DNA from: Apostichopus japonicus
Taxonomy: Eukaryota; Echinodermata; Holothuroidea; Aspidochirotida; Stichopodidae
Length of the DNA: 64,000 bases
Assembly (NCBI RefSeq): GCF_037975245.1
Contig: NC_092563.1
Coordinates: 9,251,001 to 9,315,000, forward strand
Reading direction: 5' to 3'
Shown here: one piece after another, positions 21,232 through 34,300 of the stretch
Layout: each line of letters starts with the position of its first letter
Numbering within the stretch: the first letter of the stretch is position 1
The notes under the pieces: model-generated
Told to the model about the DNA's origin: nothing
Database searches by the model: none
The model's input: only the letters and a program-made list of their open reading frames with translations
Position numbers and translations under genes: made by a program

Positions 21232-24200
21232 GTATGTAGACATTACACAGCTCTTGAACATCATGAATGGTTTCAAAATCATAGATAAAGCAACATAGTT
21301 GCAGATTAATCATACTAAGTTATGTAGGACTAATGGGCTATGTATCCCTTGCTGTACTTAGGGCTAGCCTAACAATTAGGCTAGGCTAAGGTATGGCTAA
21401 TGTACAGTATGGATGTAGTGCAGGTGGCCAGTACCGATCAGATAATATAATCTAGGCCTACACTCACAACATTTGAAGGTTCAAGTAATTTAATGCCCAT
21501 AGGCCTAGGCTAGCACTTAGTGTTTTTAGGGTATATGTTACTTACTGTAGGCTAAATGTTAGAGCCAAACGTTTGGCCTAGCCTATGATGTGGTGTGCAA
21601 AGTTAAAAGGCATTGGAGACTCTCCCCAAACCGTGTGTGGCCATCTGAAAAAGTTAACTTTCTGTTGCTTGCAAGTGACCTTTTGTTTGTGTCGCTACAA
21701 AATGCAGACAGTAATGAAACGTGATACCTTGTTATCTTTAGCTGGACCTGAGATGTCCATCGCTGTATCGTTTCTACACTGTGCTGTGAGTATTGACCGC
21801 AGCTGTATGTACTGACTGTACACTAGTGTCTAAGTACAGACGGTAGCAAGCTGTGTGTGTATTTTCTGGGATCGATAGTGGTGTCTAACACTTCTGTTAC
21901 ACCTTATTCGAAACTAGGTCAGATTACCGGCATTAGACGTTTCTTTTTGCGCGAGTCTTGGCTTTAGCATAAGATTTAATGTTTGTAGCCCACAGTATGC
22001 ACACAGTTAAATAGTCTAGTGATTGGTGTGGATGATGTACGAATCAAAGACATTACATTTAAAGCATGTTATTTCTCACAGCGTAGTCTAGGCTGGAAAT
22101 TTTGGCAGCTACAGCAAGACAATTAGTTAGTAGTTAGCTGCAGAACTACTTGTACAGATGCTCTATGATACTGGTTAATACATTGTTGACAGGTTGTATG
22201 TCTGTACTACTCATTGTACAGTAGGGAGCTAGGCTGATTTGTTATTTGTGCCAGTATTGAGCTTGACTTAACATTGCATATACTGTAGGATGCCATTTGT
22301 CACAAGGAATGTATAATGTATAATTGTTCAAAAAATTAACATCACTCCGGCTGCCTTCATGTGTAAGAATACAAAAGGGCAACTTGCATAGTACCACAAG
22401 CAGGGACGTCGCTAGAGGGGGGGTGTGGGGGGTGTCTCACCCCCCCAATCTTGGTAAAAATGACGATAGTTGGAAAATTTGAGTGCGACAGTCGGAATTT
22501 CCGACTGTCGGAATTTCCGACTGTCGCCAGCTTCAATTCGGAATTTCCGACTGTCGCACTCTAATTTTTCTGACTGTCGCACTCTTATTTTGATATGTTC
22601 TGTAATTTGTGAGTGACATAGAATTTTCGATCAAAATTGACCTATAATCAGCCATATTTACCACGTTTTCCTCGTCACATTGAGAAATTGTATCTCGCGA
22701 TCCTTATACTCCACCATACAAAACTTCGAATACTTTGAATACTCTAAAAAAAAAAAACACAACGTTCGCCAGCTTCAATTCGGATAATTTATGTATTAAT
22801 TTTGCTATTGGGTGGGTCGACCCTGTTCGCTAGCTTCAAGTAAGTTCAGGCTATACCAGGGACGTAGCCAGGGGGAGCAGGTGAGCGACTGCTCCCCCCT
22901 TTGAGTGTCGAAAAAATGTTTAAAAACTGTTGTTTTTTTAGCATGGTATTTTGTCAGTGCTCTTTTGATCTTGAATACTCGTCAGCTCCGTTAACTCGAT
23001 TATAATCGTAGTAACATTCATGCCTACTGATTCAACTACTTACTTAGTTTGGCAGATGCAATTAGCTTAATTAATCCTATAGCCTATTTCAAACCTACAA
23101 TTGGCCACTGCGTAATAAAATACATATCTACCTAACCTCACTCGATGGAATGTCACGAACCGTATGTACAACGACGACGACAACGTGCGTTCTCATCCTT
23201 TCTATGATTCTTCCTACGTTGTTGCACGAACAGCATGTTATGAAGCTAAGCTAGCAATCGTACGTGATACGCACTTCCTATAAATAATTATTACACTGCT
23301 AATACACGGCGATAACGATTTTTTTTTAGGCCACTGCAAATCTGGCTGTCTTACAAAATATGAAAGTTTATATTGTCCATCAGTTAAGTTCGTCAAATGT
23401 ATTAAAGTCCAGACATTGGACAATAAACAAGAATCATCCTTCTGAAAAAATTGTAAAAGAGCACTAAGTTTGTCCTTAGTTTGTCCTGATATATTATGTT
23501 AAAGAACGTGTAAAAGAATTCAAGCAGGAAACAAAATCTGCTGATAATATGATATCATATGATAATGATGAAACTGGCAACAAATTGCACCAGATCGCAT
23601 CTAAGGACCTTCAATTGTTCAAAAATATCTCAAAGGGGAGGGGGACACCCCCTCCCCTTAGACCCCTCCCCCATATCAATCGCAAAAAAGTGCTCCCCCT
23701 TTCAAATTCCTGGCTACGCCGTTGGGATATACATTTTCTCTATGGTATACAATTAAAACACTCAATGCTAATCTACGGAAGTTTAAAAGTGCCATATCAA
23801 CATAAGCAAAAACTTTGCCCCATAAGGTACAAATGTATCGAAAAAAGTTCGGAACAAAAGTGCAGTCGCGAAAGATGGGGTGTCTGACTGACACTGACCG
23901 TATCGTTGACGATTAGTGCGGGGGGGGGGGTACAAGGCAGCAGTCGGAACTTTCTAGCTCCAAAACCCATCCAGTTGGAATTTCAGCCACTACACCCCCC
24001 CAATCATCAGGCCTTAGCTACGTCCCTGACCACAAGATGCCTCTATTTTTGTGTCTTTGTATAATGTGATATACTTGTACAGAAACATACATCATTCCTT
24101 ACATTAATTGCAAGAAAGTCAAAAACCTCTTGTCGGTACAGGTCTAATCTGCACAGACAATTTTTACATTGTGTCGATAAAGTTGGACCAGGGTACGCTT

Positions 24201-27200
24201 ACAAAATTAATCACTGCTCTTTTTCAACAGCTCATCCCTAATTGCCAGTGTTGGCACAGGCTTCTCTCAGCATCATCTTCTGGATCAACAGAAGTGTCGG
24301 AGAAGCCAAAAGCTGAGACTCCGTCATCAGTTGCCAAAGGAGGGTTAATTCCGAAACCAGAAGTTGCTCAAGCTATTCAAGCAAAACCAGCTCTAGAACT
24401 GCCATCGGAGGAAGATGGATTTGTTGAAAGTTTCATCCCAATCTCCAGAAGGTCTTTGGTTCGAGAACTGATGCAGGACGATTTCCTCTCTCAGGATGAA
24501 CAAAGACAATTTGAAAAGTTTGCCACGGCTCTGGACTCTGCTATCATTAACCAGTACCATGGAAATCTATCAGAACTCAAAGTGAGTTGTCTTTCTTTGG
24601 GAAAACATGTATCAGTACTTGGGATTTAATCTAGATTGCAATGGCTTGCTTTTGAAGTACTGTACCCTGTTGCAAATAGATTCAACTTCCCAATAGGTTT
24701 TTGAAAAGGTGTTATTAATATTGTATTGACAGTATCCTCAACACTAAATGACAATAATATCAGCACAGGTTCTTATATACCATAGGCTAGGCTAGCTTTA
24801 TGAGCTATGCAAAGTGAGGTAGGTCTAATTGTTGATATTAATTTCGACAAGTGTAAACAGTCTATTTTAAGTTATTAAGTGGCATTAATGCCAGTATAGA
24901 GAAGAATTTACGTTGTACTGTAGCTGTCAAGGGTACCAGTGCATTTGGAAGGCGAAAGAAAACTTTGAATTTGGCAATTAGTCAAACAACAGAATAAAAA
25001 CAAAGGTGAGGATTACGATATGATGCATAACGTTTTTTTTTTTAAATTTATTATTCATTTTACTTCAGTCTGGTAGTTCTATACTTTACTCTTCCAATCT
25101 CCTTTTTGTATTTGAAAACTTAACCAGAAATTCCTTTACTTAAAGCATTTGTAAAGTTTTTATAATTTTGGTTTGGGTTTATATAATTCCATTTCATCCC
25201 TTCTCTATCTTCAAACAGCAATTATTCGATGCAATAAATCCTGACAAGGATACAGTAACTTCTAGAAAGGTGCCTAAGAGAGAGATGAAGGACAGTGAGT
25301 TTTGGTTGCTACAGAAACTGGCTGCTCTCATGGAGAGAGCAAACTTTTACGAGCTTTCTGAGAGTGTTGTCAATAAGGCTCTGGATGAACATGAAGCTGG
25401 AGAAGGTGTAATGGTAATCAATTGAATAATTCAGTTTTCATTTTAGTAAGGAGTTTTTCCTTCGTCAACATGCTCTATTCTTAAGATTAAGTTTTAATAT
25501 ATATATAAATTAACGGTGCAAGCCTAAATGCTTTTTCATATTCAGCAAACATTGTGTGGCATTGAATTACTGTATTTGGTTTGAGCCTTTAATATCAAGC
25601 TATCAACATAGCAATATGCACATTTAGAAGCCTTATGATGAATAATTAAATTGATTTCATGGAGTTATGGTTTTAGTAGTATGTGTTAAACGTACAGACT
25701 TCCAAAGTTTTCTGTTTTAAGATGCAGCGATTGCGCACATGGTTTGGTGCCCTCTAAATGATCTTGATGATTGTACAGTAAATGATTGGCCCACAGCACA
25801 AGTAGGCTCTAAGTCTCATGCTGTAGAACAGACTCTTTACCGTAAAGGGATACATCTGTGGCTGTGTTGACAAAAGTGCTGGTAATAGCCCACATCTTGA
25901 GGTCAAAAACCACATCCTCATAGTCAACATCTTGAGGTCAAAAACCACATCCTCATATCAGTTTGTAGGGCAAAGATATGAATTTGTCAAATTTGGTGAA
26001 TATTTTTGCGAATGCATCTGCCAGTAGAAGGTTGATTGATGTCATCATGGCAATGAGCTGCAAAAAGCTTTTTGTTTTGAATTATTTAAAACATTTATCC
26101 ACAGAGGATGACAATATTTCTACAAAACAGCTACATTTCAAATGTTCAATTTATACAGAGAAAACATTTGCAGCTATATAGCAACAGTCTAAGCATATCA
26201 CATTTCAAGGACAAACTGACAGTAAGATCATAATAGGTAAGTAACATTTTTGCAGAATATCTGCCAAGATGACATCACACCCCTCCTCCCTCTGTGATAA
26301 ACCTCCTAAAGTAATTGGGTGAGGAGGGGGGGGGGGCAGGGCAGGTTGGCTAGAGTAGTAAAAATAAATTACATTATTCATGGAGCTACAACCACAGTCA
26401 ACCATACCTTACAATAGGAACAAGATATTGAGATTGGATTTTTAGCTAACTGTGGAATATTCTTCTTCCAGTGTTGCATTGTCTGCAAGTGGATTATCCC
26501 TTTAAAAAACTGCTCTTTCAGTTGAGATGTAACCTCAAACCATTCAGCCTCATGTTACGTTTCTTATGTGGTTGATCAAATAATAATATATTTACAGTGG
26601 ATCATAATATAGCACCAACTTAGAAACAAGAGGTAGCTGCCGTAGGCGCATCACAAAACAAGTCAAACAACATCACAATCAAATGAAGAAGTTAAAGAGA
26701 TGAGTCTTTAGGTAACTCTCTCGTTGCTGTTGCTGTACTCAGATCCGTGCATGGTGCAGCATTATTTTTTAATGCAACAGTCTATGTATAGTTGTGCTTG
26801 ATCATCATCATATAAATGACAATGCAGGCAGCCACCCAGCTTTCACTTAAAGGCATTGAAGACTCAAGCACAAAGAAACGTCTCATGCCGGTAATCTGAC
26901 CTAGTTTCGAATGAGGTGTAACAGAAGTGTTAGACACCACCATCGATCCCAGAAAATACACACACAGTTTGCTACCGTCGGTAATTAGACACTAGTGCAC
27001 AGTCAATACCTGCAGCTACGGTCAATACCCACAACACATAGTGTGCATAGCAGCGATGAACATCTCAGGTCCAGATAAAAGATAACAAGGTATCACGTTC
27101 ATTACTGTCTGCATTTTGTAGGGACACAAAAAAAAACTTCACTTGCAAGCAATGGAAAGTTAACTTTTTCAGATGGCGGCACGCGGTTTGGGGCGAGTCT

Positions 27201-30173
27201 TCAATGCCTTTAATAGTGTGTCTGGTTAATGCCTTCATTGCTGATATGGAAGCCAGTCAATTGATAATCATAAAATGAGATCTGTTGATACACACGCATA
27301 AGGAATAACATTTCATGTAAGGTAGGCTACTGTAGGTAGCTCATGTAATTTACTCAATCAAATAACATTTTTTCTATTGCATTGCTTGAATGTGATTTGA
27401 ACTATTGTACCTACCCGTATGTATTCTCCTCAGGTAAGTGTGAACAGGACTAACTACGATGTACTTCGTTTCTGGGCACTGGGTAGAGAGATACCAGAGC
27501 AACGAGAACCTTGGTACAAGCAAGTACCGATGTCCCTGTTCTACTGGGCTACCAAGAGGAGTGCGCCCCCACCTCAGAAATATTACAAGAGAGTCGTCGT
27601 GGCCGTCAGGCCCAAAGGTCAGGATAAACTCTCTCTCAAGATGTTTAAAGAGGTACCTGCCTCCGCTCTAGAACAGCTACTGCCAGACGGTAAAATACGA
27701 ATGTCGAAATTTGATCAGGGACTCATAGCAACAAGCGTCGGTGTCGGCAGCCTGACGCTGCTCGTCAAGGCGGTCTCTTCATTAGCGGACATACAACTGA
27801 AATGGACTCTAATCGTAGCCGGAGTGACCGGCCTGGCGGGGTTGAGATTTTGGAACAGCTACAAGAATAGGAGGGTTAAGTACCTGATGCAACTCTCAAG
27901 GACACTGTATTACAAGAACGTAGCCAATAACCGAGGATTACTGGCCCTGTTGGTGGATAGAGCCCAGGATGAGAGTTTCAAGGAGGCTCTGATTATGTAC
28001 ACCTTCCTGCTCAGTCATAGAAGGCCCTCCTCCACAGAACCCCTGACAGCAGAGAAGAGTGGCAGCCAATCACAGTTACTCGGTAAATATTGCAATTCTT
28101 CTCGATTTTGAAAAGGGATTTATAATTCCTTTATTTTTTATATCGCCAATTGTGTAAAATGGGAAAGGAAGTCTCCTATAGAGTCTTAAAAGGCTTAACA
28201 AAGTAGGAGACTCCCTGGAAGAAAAGAAAAAAAAAAGGAAATTTATCAAAGGAAATGTTTTGCCTGTCTTGGTTTGAGCGGTGCCTGATATGTAGACAAG
28301 AGATTTCCATTTGTTCCTTGGATTTTTGGAATTGCTTATTGCTTATAGAATAGAATTTTGTACTAAATTCTTATGAGTTGCAGTGATGATTTGTCACCAG
28401 AAAGTTTAAGTGACTTCAAAGTCAGTGAATAGCTTTTAGCCTTTAGAAAGACAAGTATTTAAAAGATTGCCTGTTCAATTCTGCTGATATCCAATGACAT
28501 GTCATCTACAGTATAGTGGTTCCTGTTTATCCACGTGTTCCACATGTTCACCTACAGCAAAACGTGCATTATATAGAATGTCTTGAACAAGTTGGAGTAA
28601 AACTCAGTTCAATGTTTTGATCACCCTGAGAATGGTACAGTAGTGTACTGTAGTTAGACTGGCAGACTGAAGTTTGTCTATAGAGATTCACAATACAACA
28701 TCTCAACTCCATTGATCATGTTATAGTTTAGCTAACTGTTGAAGAGAGTTCCAGCAAGCATACTGGCTGTCCAATAGATGTTATAATGGATGTTTGTTCC
28801 TCTCCATCCTCAATCCCTTACATTTGCATTTAATGCTGTCTTTTGCTACAATGCAGTCTTACAGTACTTAGCTCCACAGCCATAGGATAGACCAAGCAAT
28901 ATACTACTCTAGTCCACCAATATCATAGCAGGAATAAAGAAAAATATCCGTTCCCATTTATTGGTCAGTGATTCAACATTAGCAAGGTGTTGGTAAAACC
29001 TTTCAAATACTCTTCCACACTCTCTGTTGGCTGTTTGAGGCAGTGTCTGTTTGACTTGGTCCATTAATACTCTTTGTTATGAGTCCAAGCTTTGTAAACA
29101 TTTTGCCTGTCCCATCATAAAGAAAGACTCAATTTTGAGCACACAATATTGATTCCATTAAATCTCTTCTGCATTTTTTAGTGCAAAACCATTGGTACCA
29201 TTCATTATTGTGTAATATTGTATTGTATTATGCTGTGAGATTTGTCTATGGTTATGTACAGTTACAGCAAATTAGTACTTAAAATTAATACTAAAAATAA
29301 ATACCAGCTAACCATTCATTATTGTGTAATATTGTATTGTATTATGCTGTGAGATTTGTCTATGTTTATGTACATTTATTATGTACAGTTACAGCAAATT
29401 TAATACACAAGTTATGCAGATAAGAGTAAATGCCAAAGCACTGTCAAATTAGTTTATGGTAGACACCACATTGTGCACAGAACTACAACTGTACTGTACT
29501 GTAACAAACTACAATGTACTGTAGGACGGGTAGCATGAATTTCAATTTTTTTTTCTTATCCGGCCTGAAAACCTGTTGTATTGGAGTGTCTGGATAATCC
29601 AGTTTTCACCGTAATTATAATTTTGTATAAATATGCCTGTAAACCTATCAGCCTCGAACCGGTACCTTCATAACAATACCAAATATTCCACAGATTCGGT
29701 TGGAACTTGCAAACTGGAAACCTTACACAGTGTAAACTCAGTAATGTTACAAAGATAGGGTCAAGTCTGCTTTCGTGTGTTTTGGAAGGAGCAAATAATT
29801 AGTTTTTAGCTGTTCTTTGTGTGACTATAGCCCTTTTATCTTCATCTGTCTAGGTGGTATTCGATCCTCCATCCTCGAGAGAAATGTCGAGCGCTGGGTA
29901 AAGAGCAAGACCAACGCCGACGTAGAGTTTGATACTTCAGCAGCCTCGGAGCTTCTCAAGGAATTTGGCATCCTCCATGTAGATGAAGAAGATGCCAATG
30001 CCGTGGTACCACTCGCGAGTGCCATCCTCAGCCTCCCATACCAGGCGCCCTCTATCATCAGTCGGACGGAAGATGTTGTAGATTTAGAGGAAGGCTACGA
30101 TAGAGTTTACATGGAACAAGAAGAGATGTACCACAAAGATGAGAAGAAACAGAAGAGGCACGGATGGTCGTAG
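21157..30173 (+). CDS. TMEM143: TMEM143-like mitochondrial membrane protein (DUF3754), 5 exons
   Basis: Five exons (21157-21231, 24231-24581, 25219-25413, 27434-28082, 29854-30173) join in frame to 529 residues; vertebrate TMEM143 is about 460. The start is chosen because residues 1-25 (MAASFGRVGRRLATRT...) form an Arg-rich, acid-free mitochondrial targeting peptide. Family landmarks in order are FIPISRRSLVRELMQDDF (about 105-122), the conserved INPD and LLQKLAALMERANF stretch in exon 3, RFWALGREIP (about 219-228), YYKRVVVAVRP (about 257-267), and two adjacent hydrophobic segments, about 304-324 and 329-347, forming a membrane hairpin. The C-terminal tail is acidic, then basic. The biochemical function of TMEM143 is not established; mitochondrial location is known for the mammalian protein. 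All introns are GT-AG with matching phases, so the gene looks intact. It is convergent with the ALT gene. Confidence 0.88.
21603..21967 (+). mobile_element. TTAA-type MITE, copy A (intron 1 of TMEM143-like gene)
   Basis: It starts TTAAAAGGCATTGGAGACTC and ends with a degenerate GAGTCTTGGCTTTAG. The interior matches copy B at 26847-27213 in reverse orientation (for example AAAAAGTTAACTTTC and CTGGGATCGAT blocks). TTAA ends suggest a piggyBac- or Kolobok-type mover. Confidence 0.75.
22484..22580. repeat. Short palindromic repeat GACAGTCGGAATTTCCGAC
   Basis: Several overlapping copies of GTCGGAATTTCCGACTGTCG occur in about 95 bp. Each is self-complementary around AATT, so either strand can fold into hairpins. 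They lie just inside the left end of the hAT element, where transposase-binding subterminal repeats are usually found. Confidence 0.7.
22857..23724. mobile_element. hAT element nested in the 22401-24028 element
   Basis: The left end is CAGGGACGTAGCCAGG and the right end CCTGGCTACGCCGTTG, differing from a perfect match at three positions. The 8-bp flanks GGCTATAC and GGATATAC differ by one base. At 868 bp, with G/C-run blocks like those inside the 14561 element, it has no coding potential recognised. Confidence 0.75.
24231..24581 (+). CDS. TMEM143: TMEM143-like exon 2
   Basis: The exon is 351 bp, phase 0 on both sides, between TTCAACAG and GTGAGT. It encodes a low-complexity S/E/K-rich part followed by the conserved FIPISRRSLVRELMQDDFLS segment, and ends NLSELK. 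Confidence 0.85.
25219..25413 (+). CDS. TMEM143: TMEM143-like exon 3
   Basis: The exon is 195 bp, phase 0-0, between TCAAACAG and GTAATC. It encodes QLFDAINPDKDT, the helical LLQKLAALMERANFYELSES stretch and a DEHEAGEGVM end that matches the DEV-type segment of vertebrate TMEM143. Confidence 0.85.
26847..27213 (-). mobile_element. TTAA-type MITE, copy B (intron 3 of TMEM143-like gene)
   Basis: Complete MITE with perfect ends TTAAAGGCATTGAAGACTC and the complement GAGTCTTCAATGCCTTTAA. It lies in the opposite orientation to copy A in intron 1. No coding capacity. Confidence 0.85.
27434..28082 (+). CDS. TMEM143: TMEM143-like exon 4 (core and membrane hairpin)
   Basis: The exon is 649 bp, entering in phase 0 and leaving in phase 1 (CTC G then GTAAAT). 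It holds the DUF3754 core: FWALG, YYKRVVVAVRP, the two membrane segments, RTLYYKNVANNRGLLALLVD and the DRAQDESFKEAL helix. Confidence 0.9.
28083..29853. other. TMEM143 intron 4
   Basis: Apart from a two-copy direct repeat (about 29199-29275 and 29311-29400, containing ATTCATTATTGTGTAATATT) I see no gene or recognised element in this 1.8-kb intron. Confidence 0.5.
29854..30173 (+). CDS. TMEM143: TMEM143-like exon 5 and stop
   Basis: The acceptor CTGTCTAG completes a glycine codon from exon 4. The exon encodes RSSILERNVERWVKSKTNAD, the LLKEFGIL helix, the VPLASAILSL stretch and a charged tail ending KRHGWS, then TAG at 30171-30173. Downstream, no convincing AATAAA was found before the MITE at 30914. 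Confidence 0.85.
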
Positions 30174-30913
30174 TCTCTGAGGTGTCTGGTATGAAGCTAA
30201 AGGTGACCGGTTTTAAGCGACCACCGAAAATATCATACACTGCTTGTCAAATGGGCTTGCATCAGCTTTGCATCCTTTGAAGTTTCAAACTGCTTGAAAT
30301 GAAATGTGCTTAAAATCTGTTGAAAGAATGTTTGCTTGACCTAACTTGGATGAAATCGGAATGACTATGAAGCAAGGATGTCGTCTGAAATCTGTACTGA
30401 AACGCTTTGCAATTTCTCATTTCTACTAATTGAAAATGAGCATAACTGTCTGTATGCTGCATTAACTTTTTAAATTATTTAACATTGAGCCCTGTAGAAC
30501 GGAAGCTACAAGCAAACCTATGAAAGTGGAAATTGTTTGTTGTTCCTTCAATCAGATATTTGGTTTATCTTGAAACTGGATAGTTTTAAAATAGATTTTA
30601 AACAGTTTTTTCTTGTAATGGGATTTTTTTAATAATCAGTTAGAGTGTACATATGAAATATTTGGCAACCTTGCAATGTTCCAGTGAGCATGTACAGTAT
30701 TCTTGTGTGTGTTGGTGTGTGCATGCATGTATGTGTGTTGTTGTTTGCTGTGGGTTGGGTGGTTCACTTTGTCATGTTGATGTGATGCCTTTGAACACAT
30801 AGCCCAAAGCTCTTTCTGTGCTTTCCTTTAATATGAAGGTTAGGAAAAGCTCAATCATAAAATAATGAATTAATGCTTCAAACTTGGACAAATACAGTAA
30901 GCAGGTGGTCTGC

Positions 30914-31388
30914 TTAAGGTAGCATACGCCCATTAAAAGCCTCATTGACTTACACACTAAATCACAAAAGTAATGTCTTCTCTAAGTCTAGATAGAAGTT
31001 TTCACTGGCTAAACGCTACCCATCACTGGATAGCTGACAAGTTGTCCTTTCATGGCTCCATCAATTTTCCGTACCATGACAGCGCACATTTTTTGCTATC
31101 TGAACCAGAAGTTTTTGTCACTTGTAAACAAACCTCTTCACTCAGTAGTAAACAATTTTCCTACGCTGCTCCTGGGAGGCCTAATGGGGTCTAAAATTGC
31201 CTCAATTTACCCAATTTTCTCACCACATGTACTTCCATTCATGCTCTTCAACATGCAAGCCACAAAAAACTAGATCATGATTGATAACAGGTCAAAATAG
31301 ATGTTCTCCTGGTGCTTTTTGGCACTTTTCATGAGGGAGAACAATCGAGCGGATGGATATAGACTCTAATAGGCGTATGCCACCTTAA
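30914..31388. mobile_element. TTAA-type MITE downstream of TMEM143
   Basis: Ends are TTAAGGTAGCATACGCCCAT and the matching right end ATAGGCGTATGCCACCTTAA, with TTAA at both borders. Length is 475 bp. Two small open frames inside (30973-31194 and 31052-31273) are not protein-like and are ignored. Confidence 0.8.
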
Positions 31389-34300
31389 ACAGCAGATATC
31401 CACCATGTTGAGTACAAGAACCTTGTTGTATTTTGCAGAGGTCAAAGGTCATGTAAGATCAGAAGTATGAAAACTTATAACTCCAAATGTCAGTTGGATG
31501 AACACCATACTGCAGTGTGTTGATCCACCATATTGAGTACACGCACCCTATTGTTTCTGCAGTGGTCAAAGGTCATTTGATATCAGCAGAAGTCAACAGT
31601 CTAAAAACCTGTAAACCAGGTACCTCAAAACTTGAAAAGTCCCACTTGGTGCGTAAATCCACCTTATTAAGTGTAATGTCTAGAGGTGCACAGTTTTACA
31701 TTAAATGTTCTCATACTGTAAAATTGGGCCATGAATCACTATAAAGCCCGTTGGCCGTATGGTTCTTACCATTATCTAGACTGGATGATTCAGTTTGACC
31801 TATATCTGTTTTGTTAACTTGTGTAAGGCACGAATACCTTCAGATTGAAGCAGCAGTTTCTCTCTATTTTAATTCCTTTTTTTTTGGAAGTGCCTGAAGC
31901 CCATTATTAGGAAAAGAATGAATTCCATTCATAACTAGTGCATATTTTAGCCCAACCACCCTGCAATTCATCTTCAACTTGTTCTCATACTCTCTCATCA
32001 GGATTTCCTTTTTCAATGGTCAGAGAATGTTTGGGGCAGAGCTATCCAGTCCATAGTTGTCTTCAATTTCTATCTTTCATGTCTTTGCTTGGTTGTTTGT
32101 AGTTCGTAGCAACGTTCCATTGGATACTGGCCAAGTTTCATTCAGTACAACACAGAATTGAATTGCAATAGGAAAGGGATTTCAAGCCAAACTAAAATCA
32201 TTTTTCTGTATCCTGTTTGCATTCAGATGTCCCCGATCAAATCAACAACGGAATGTCGAACGGATAATTAAAAACAAATTTTGAAGGAGCAAAAGTCAAA
32301 CTTGTTTGCTGATTATCTAATATTTTGTTATCAACAGATAATTACAACAGGGGTATGAACTTTAGTATGTATGTATTCAAAGTATTAACTGCTAGATATG
32401 TTGAAACCTTTGCAAAACATGAAAGAGAACGTGAGTCAGTTACCTCAAGATGATGCAAGCTTGTTTCGATTGTGATCAGTGTCATGCAAGGATGACACGT
32501 TTTGAGCTGCGTGATGATATTTATTATCAGATGGCTACGAAAGTTGAAATACAATATCAAGATTTATTAATACTTCATTCCGTTCGTCTTTTCTGTATTC
32601 ATTGTTAGTATTTTGGGGACTAGTAGATGGGTTGTAAGCCAATTATCATATCATTGCCAGTTAGTTTGTGATGCCTTGTTTTCATGTAAATGCTGCTAAG
32701 ATGGTCACAAACTTAATGGAATCCAGCTTGACTTTTCCATTTCTGAATATTTCTTAAGAATCGCTCTATATTAAGTGTAGTTCTACTGCCACATTAACAG
32801 CCTCTGGGGCTTAAAAGCATAGTATGCTTTATCCCCTCACAGAACCCTTATAAAGGTTTGCCAGCACAACTCTAAAAGATAGTTGACAGTGGCAGTCATA
32901 AGGGGGAGGAGGGGGGGGGGGAGGAGTGCCCCTCAAACAATAAAGGCGAGCTATGTGCCTGATAGTTGGTATGACCTATCCCACCCCCTCCCATGGTATG
33001 TCTTGGCCTCTGCAGCTTGGGGCCAGTAGATTGTTACGACTGTTTCACAGGTTGTCCATTTCTAAATATAATATCATACACTACAATTTGATGAGACTGA
33101 ATATTCAAGCTACTAACACCATCTACTGCAAGGGTGACGTGCAGAGACAATTAATAGCACATGAATGGGAAACACAATGTATCATATAATGACGAAATAA
33201 TACAAGTCATTGATTTACATATTTTATATTTTAAGACTCCCAATAAGAAATACCAATCCTCACATAAGGAAGTTTATTTTACAGAGTATCATATCATAGG
33301 GTGATACTTAAATGGTCGATGATGCCACTGGTATTAAAAAAAGAAGAAAATGGCACATCTCAAAAGGCTTTTTGTTTACGATATATTTGTCATTACAGCA
33401 GTAAAACTGAAACCCTTTTCTATTATACCCTCCAACATTTCCGATTGCCTACATTTACTATTTGTTAGTATGAGACCAAAACATGGGCGAGCTCATTCCA
33501 TACTCCAAATAATACAAGGCTTTGCAACACATGTTAAACAGAAAAAAAGGCCCCTGCCTTCTTAATCTTTTATTTCATAGAAATAATCAGTGATAGCTAG
33601 AGTATCATCCAGCCAATGTGAAGGATTGACCTGTAACAGACCATCTGGCCGAGCAGATTATCACAAATTACAACGAGCTAGGTTTTAGATTTGTTGTTAA
33701 TCATGTACTCATATAAAGAGTACATGCATGATATGGCAATCTATGAAAATCCTCGGCCATAACTTGTTCTCCTTCAAAAGGGAAATTACCAGGAATCAAG
33801 TACGCATTAATATCCAAACTATTTTTTATATTATTACATGACAACAAAACAGTGATATACATCTCTACTGATAGTCACTATGTGTTCTTCACTATGTGTT
33901 CTTCACTATGTGTTCAACAGTGCACAAAATCTTGAGCTGTAGTTTATTACTGAAGGCAAACAAATGGAATGAATTATTGCAAATGTAGAGAACAAGGCTG
34001 AATTATTCATACTCAAAGTCACTGATTTTTTCTCTAAAGAGACCTGGCTCTCCATGTGTTATATGCTACCATACAGAGAAGATATACAACATCATAATGA
34101 AAACAAAGGCAATATGTATCCCTTACATAACTGAATTAAGCGTCAAGCAACTTCTGCTGACAGGGCAAGAAAATGAAAGAAAAGTAATTCGTACGAACGA
34201 ACTTAAACTTACGTAGCACCAATTACTTCTAAGAGAAAAGCAGTACAGATCAATATTTTTACTCAGCTTATGCTGACGAGAAATGCAGTAAGAATGAAAA

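Larger units (their letters stand above)
22401..24028. mobile_element. hAT element in TMEM143 intron 1, outer
   Basis: The left end is CAGGGACGTCGCTAG and the right end CTACGTCCCTG. An exact 8-bp target duplication ACCACAAG flanks it (22393-22400 and 24029-24036). It is interrupted by another hAT at 22857-23724. Near the left end are repeated CGACAGTCGGAATTTCCGAC palindromic units. Confidence 0.88.
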
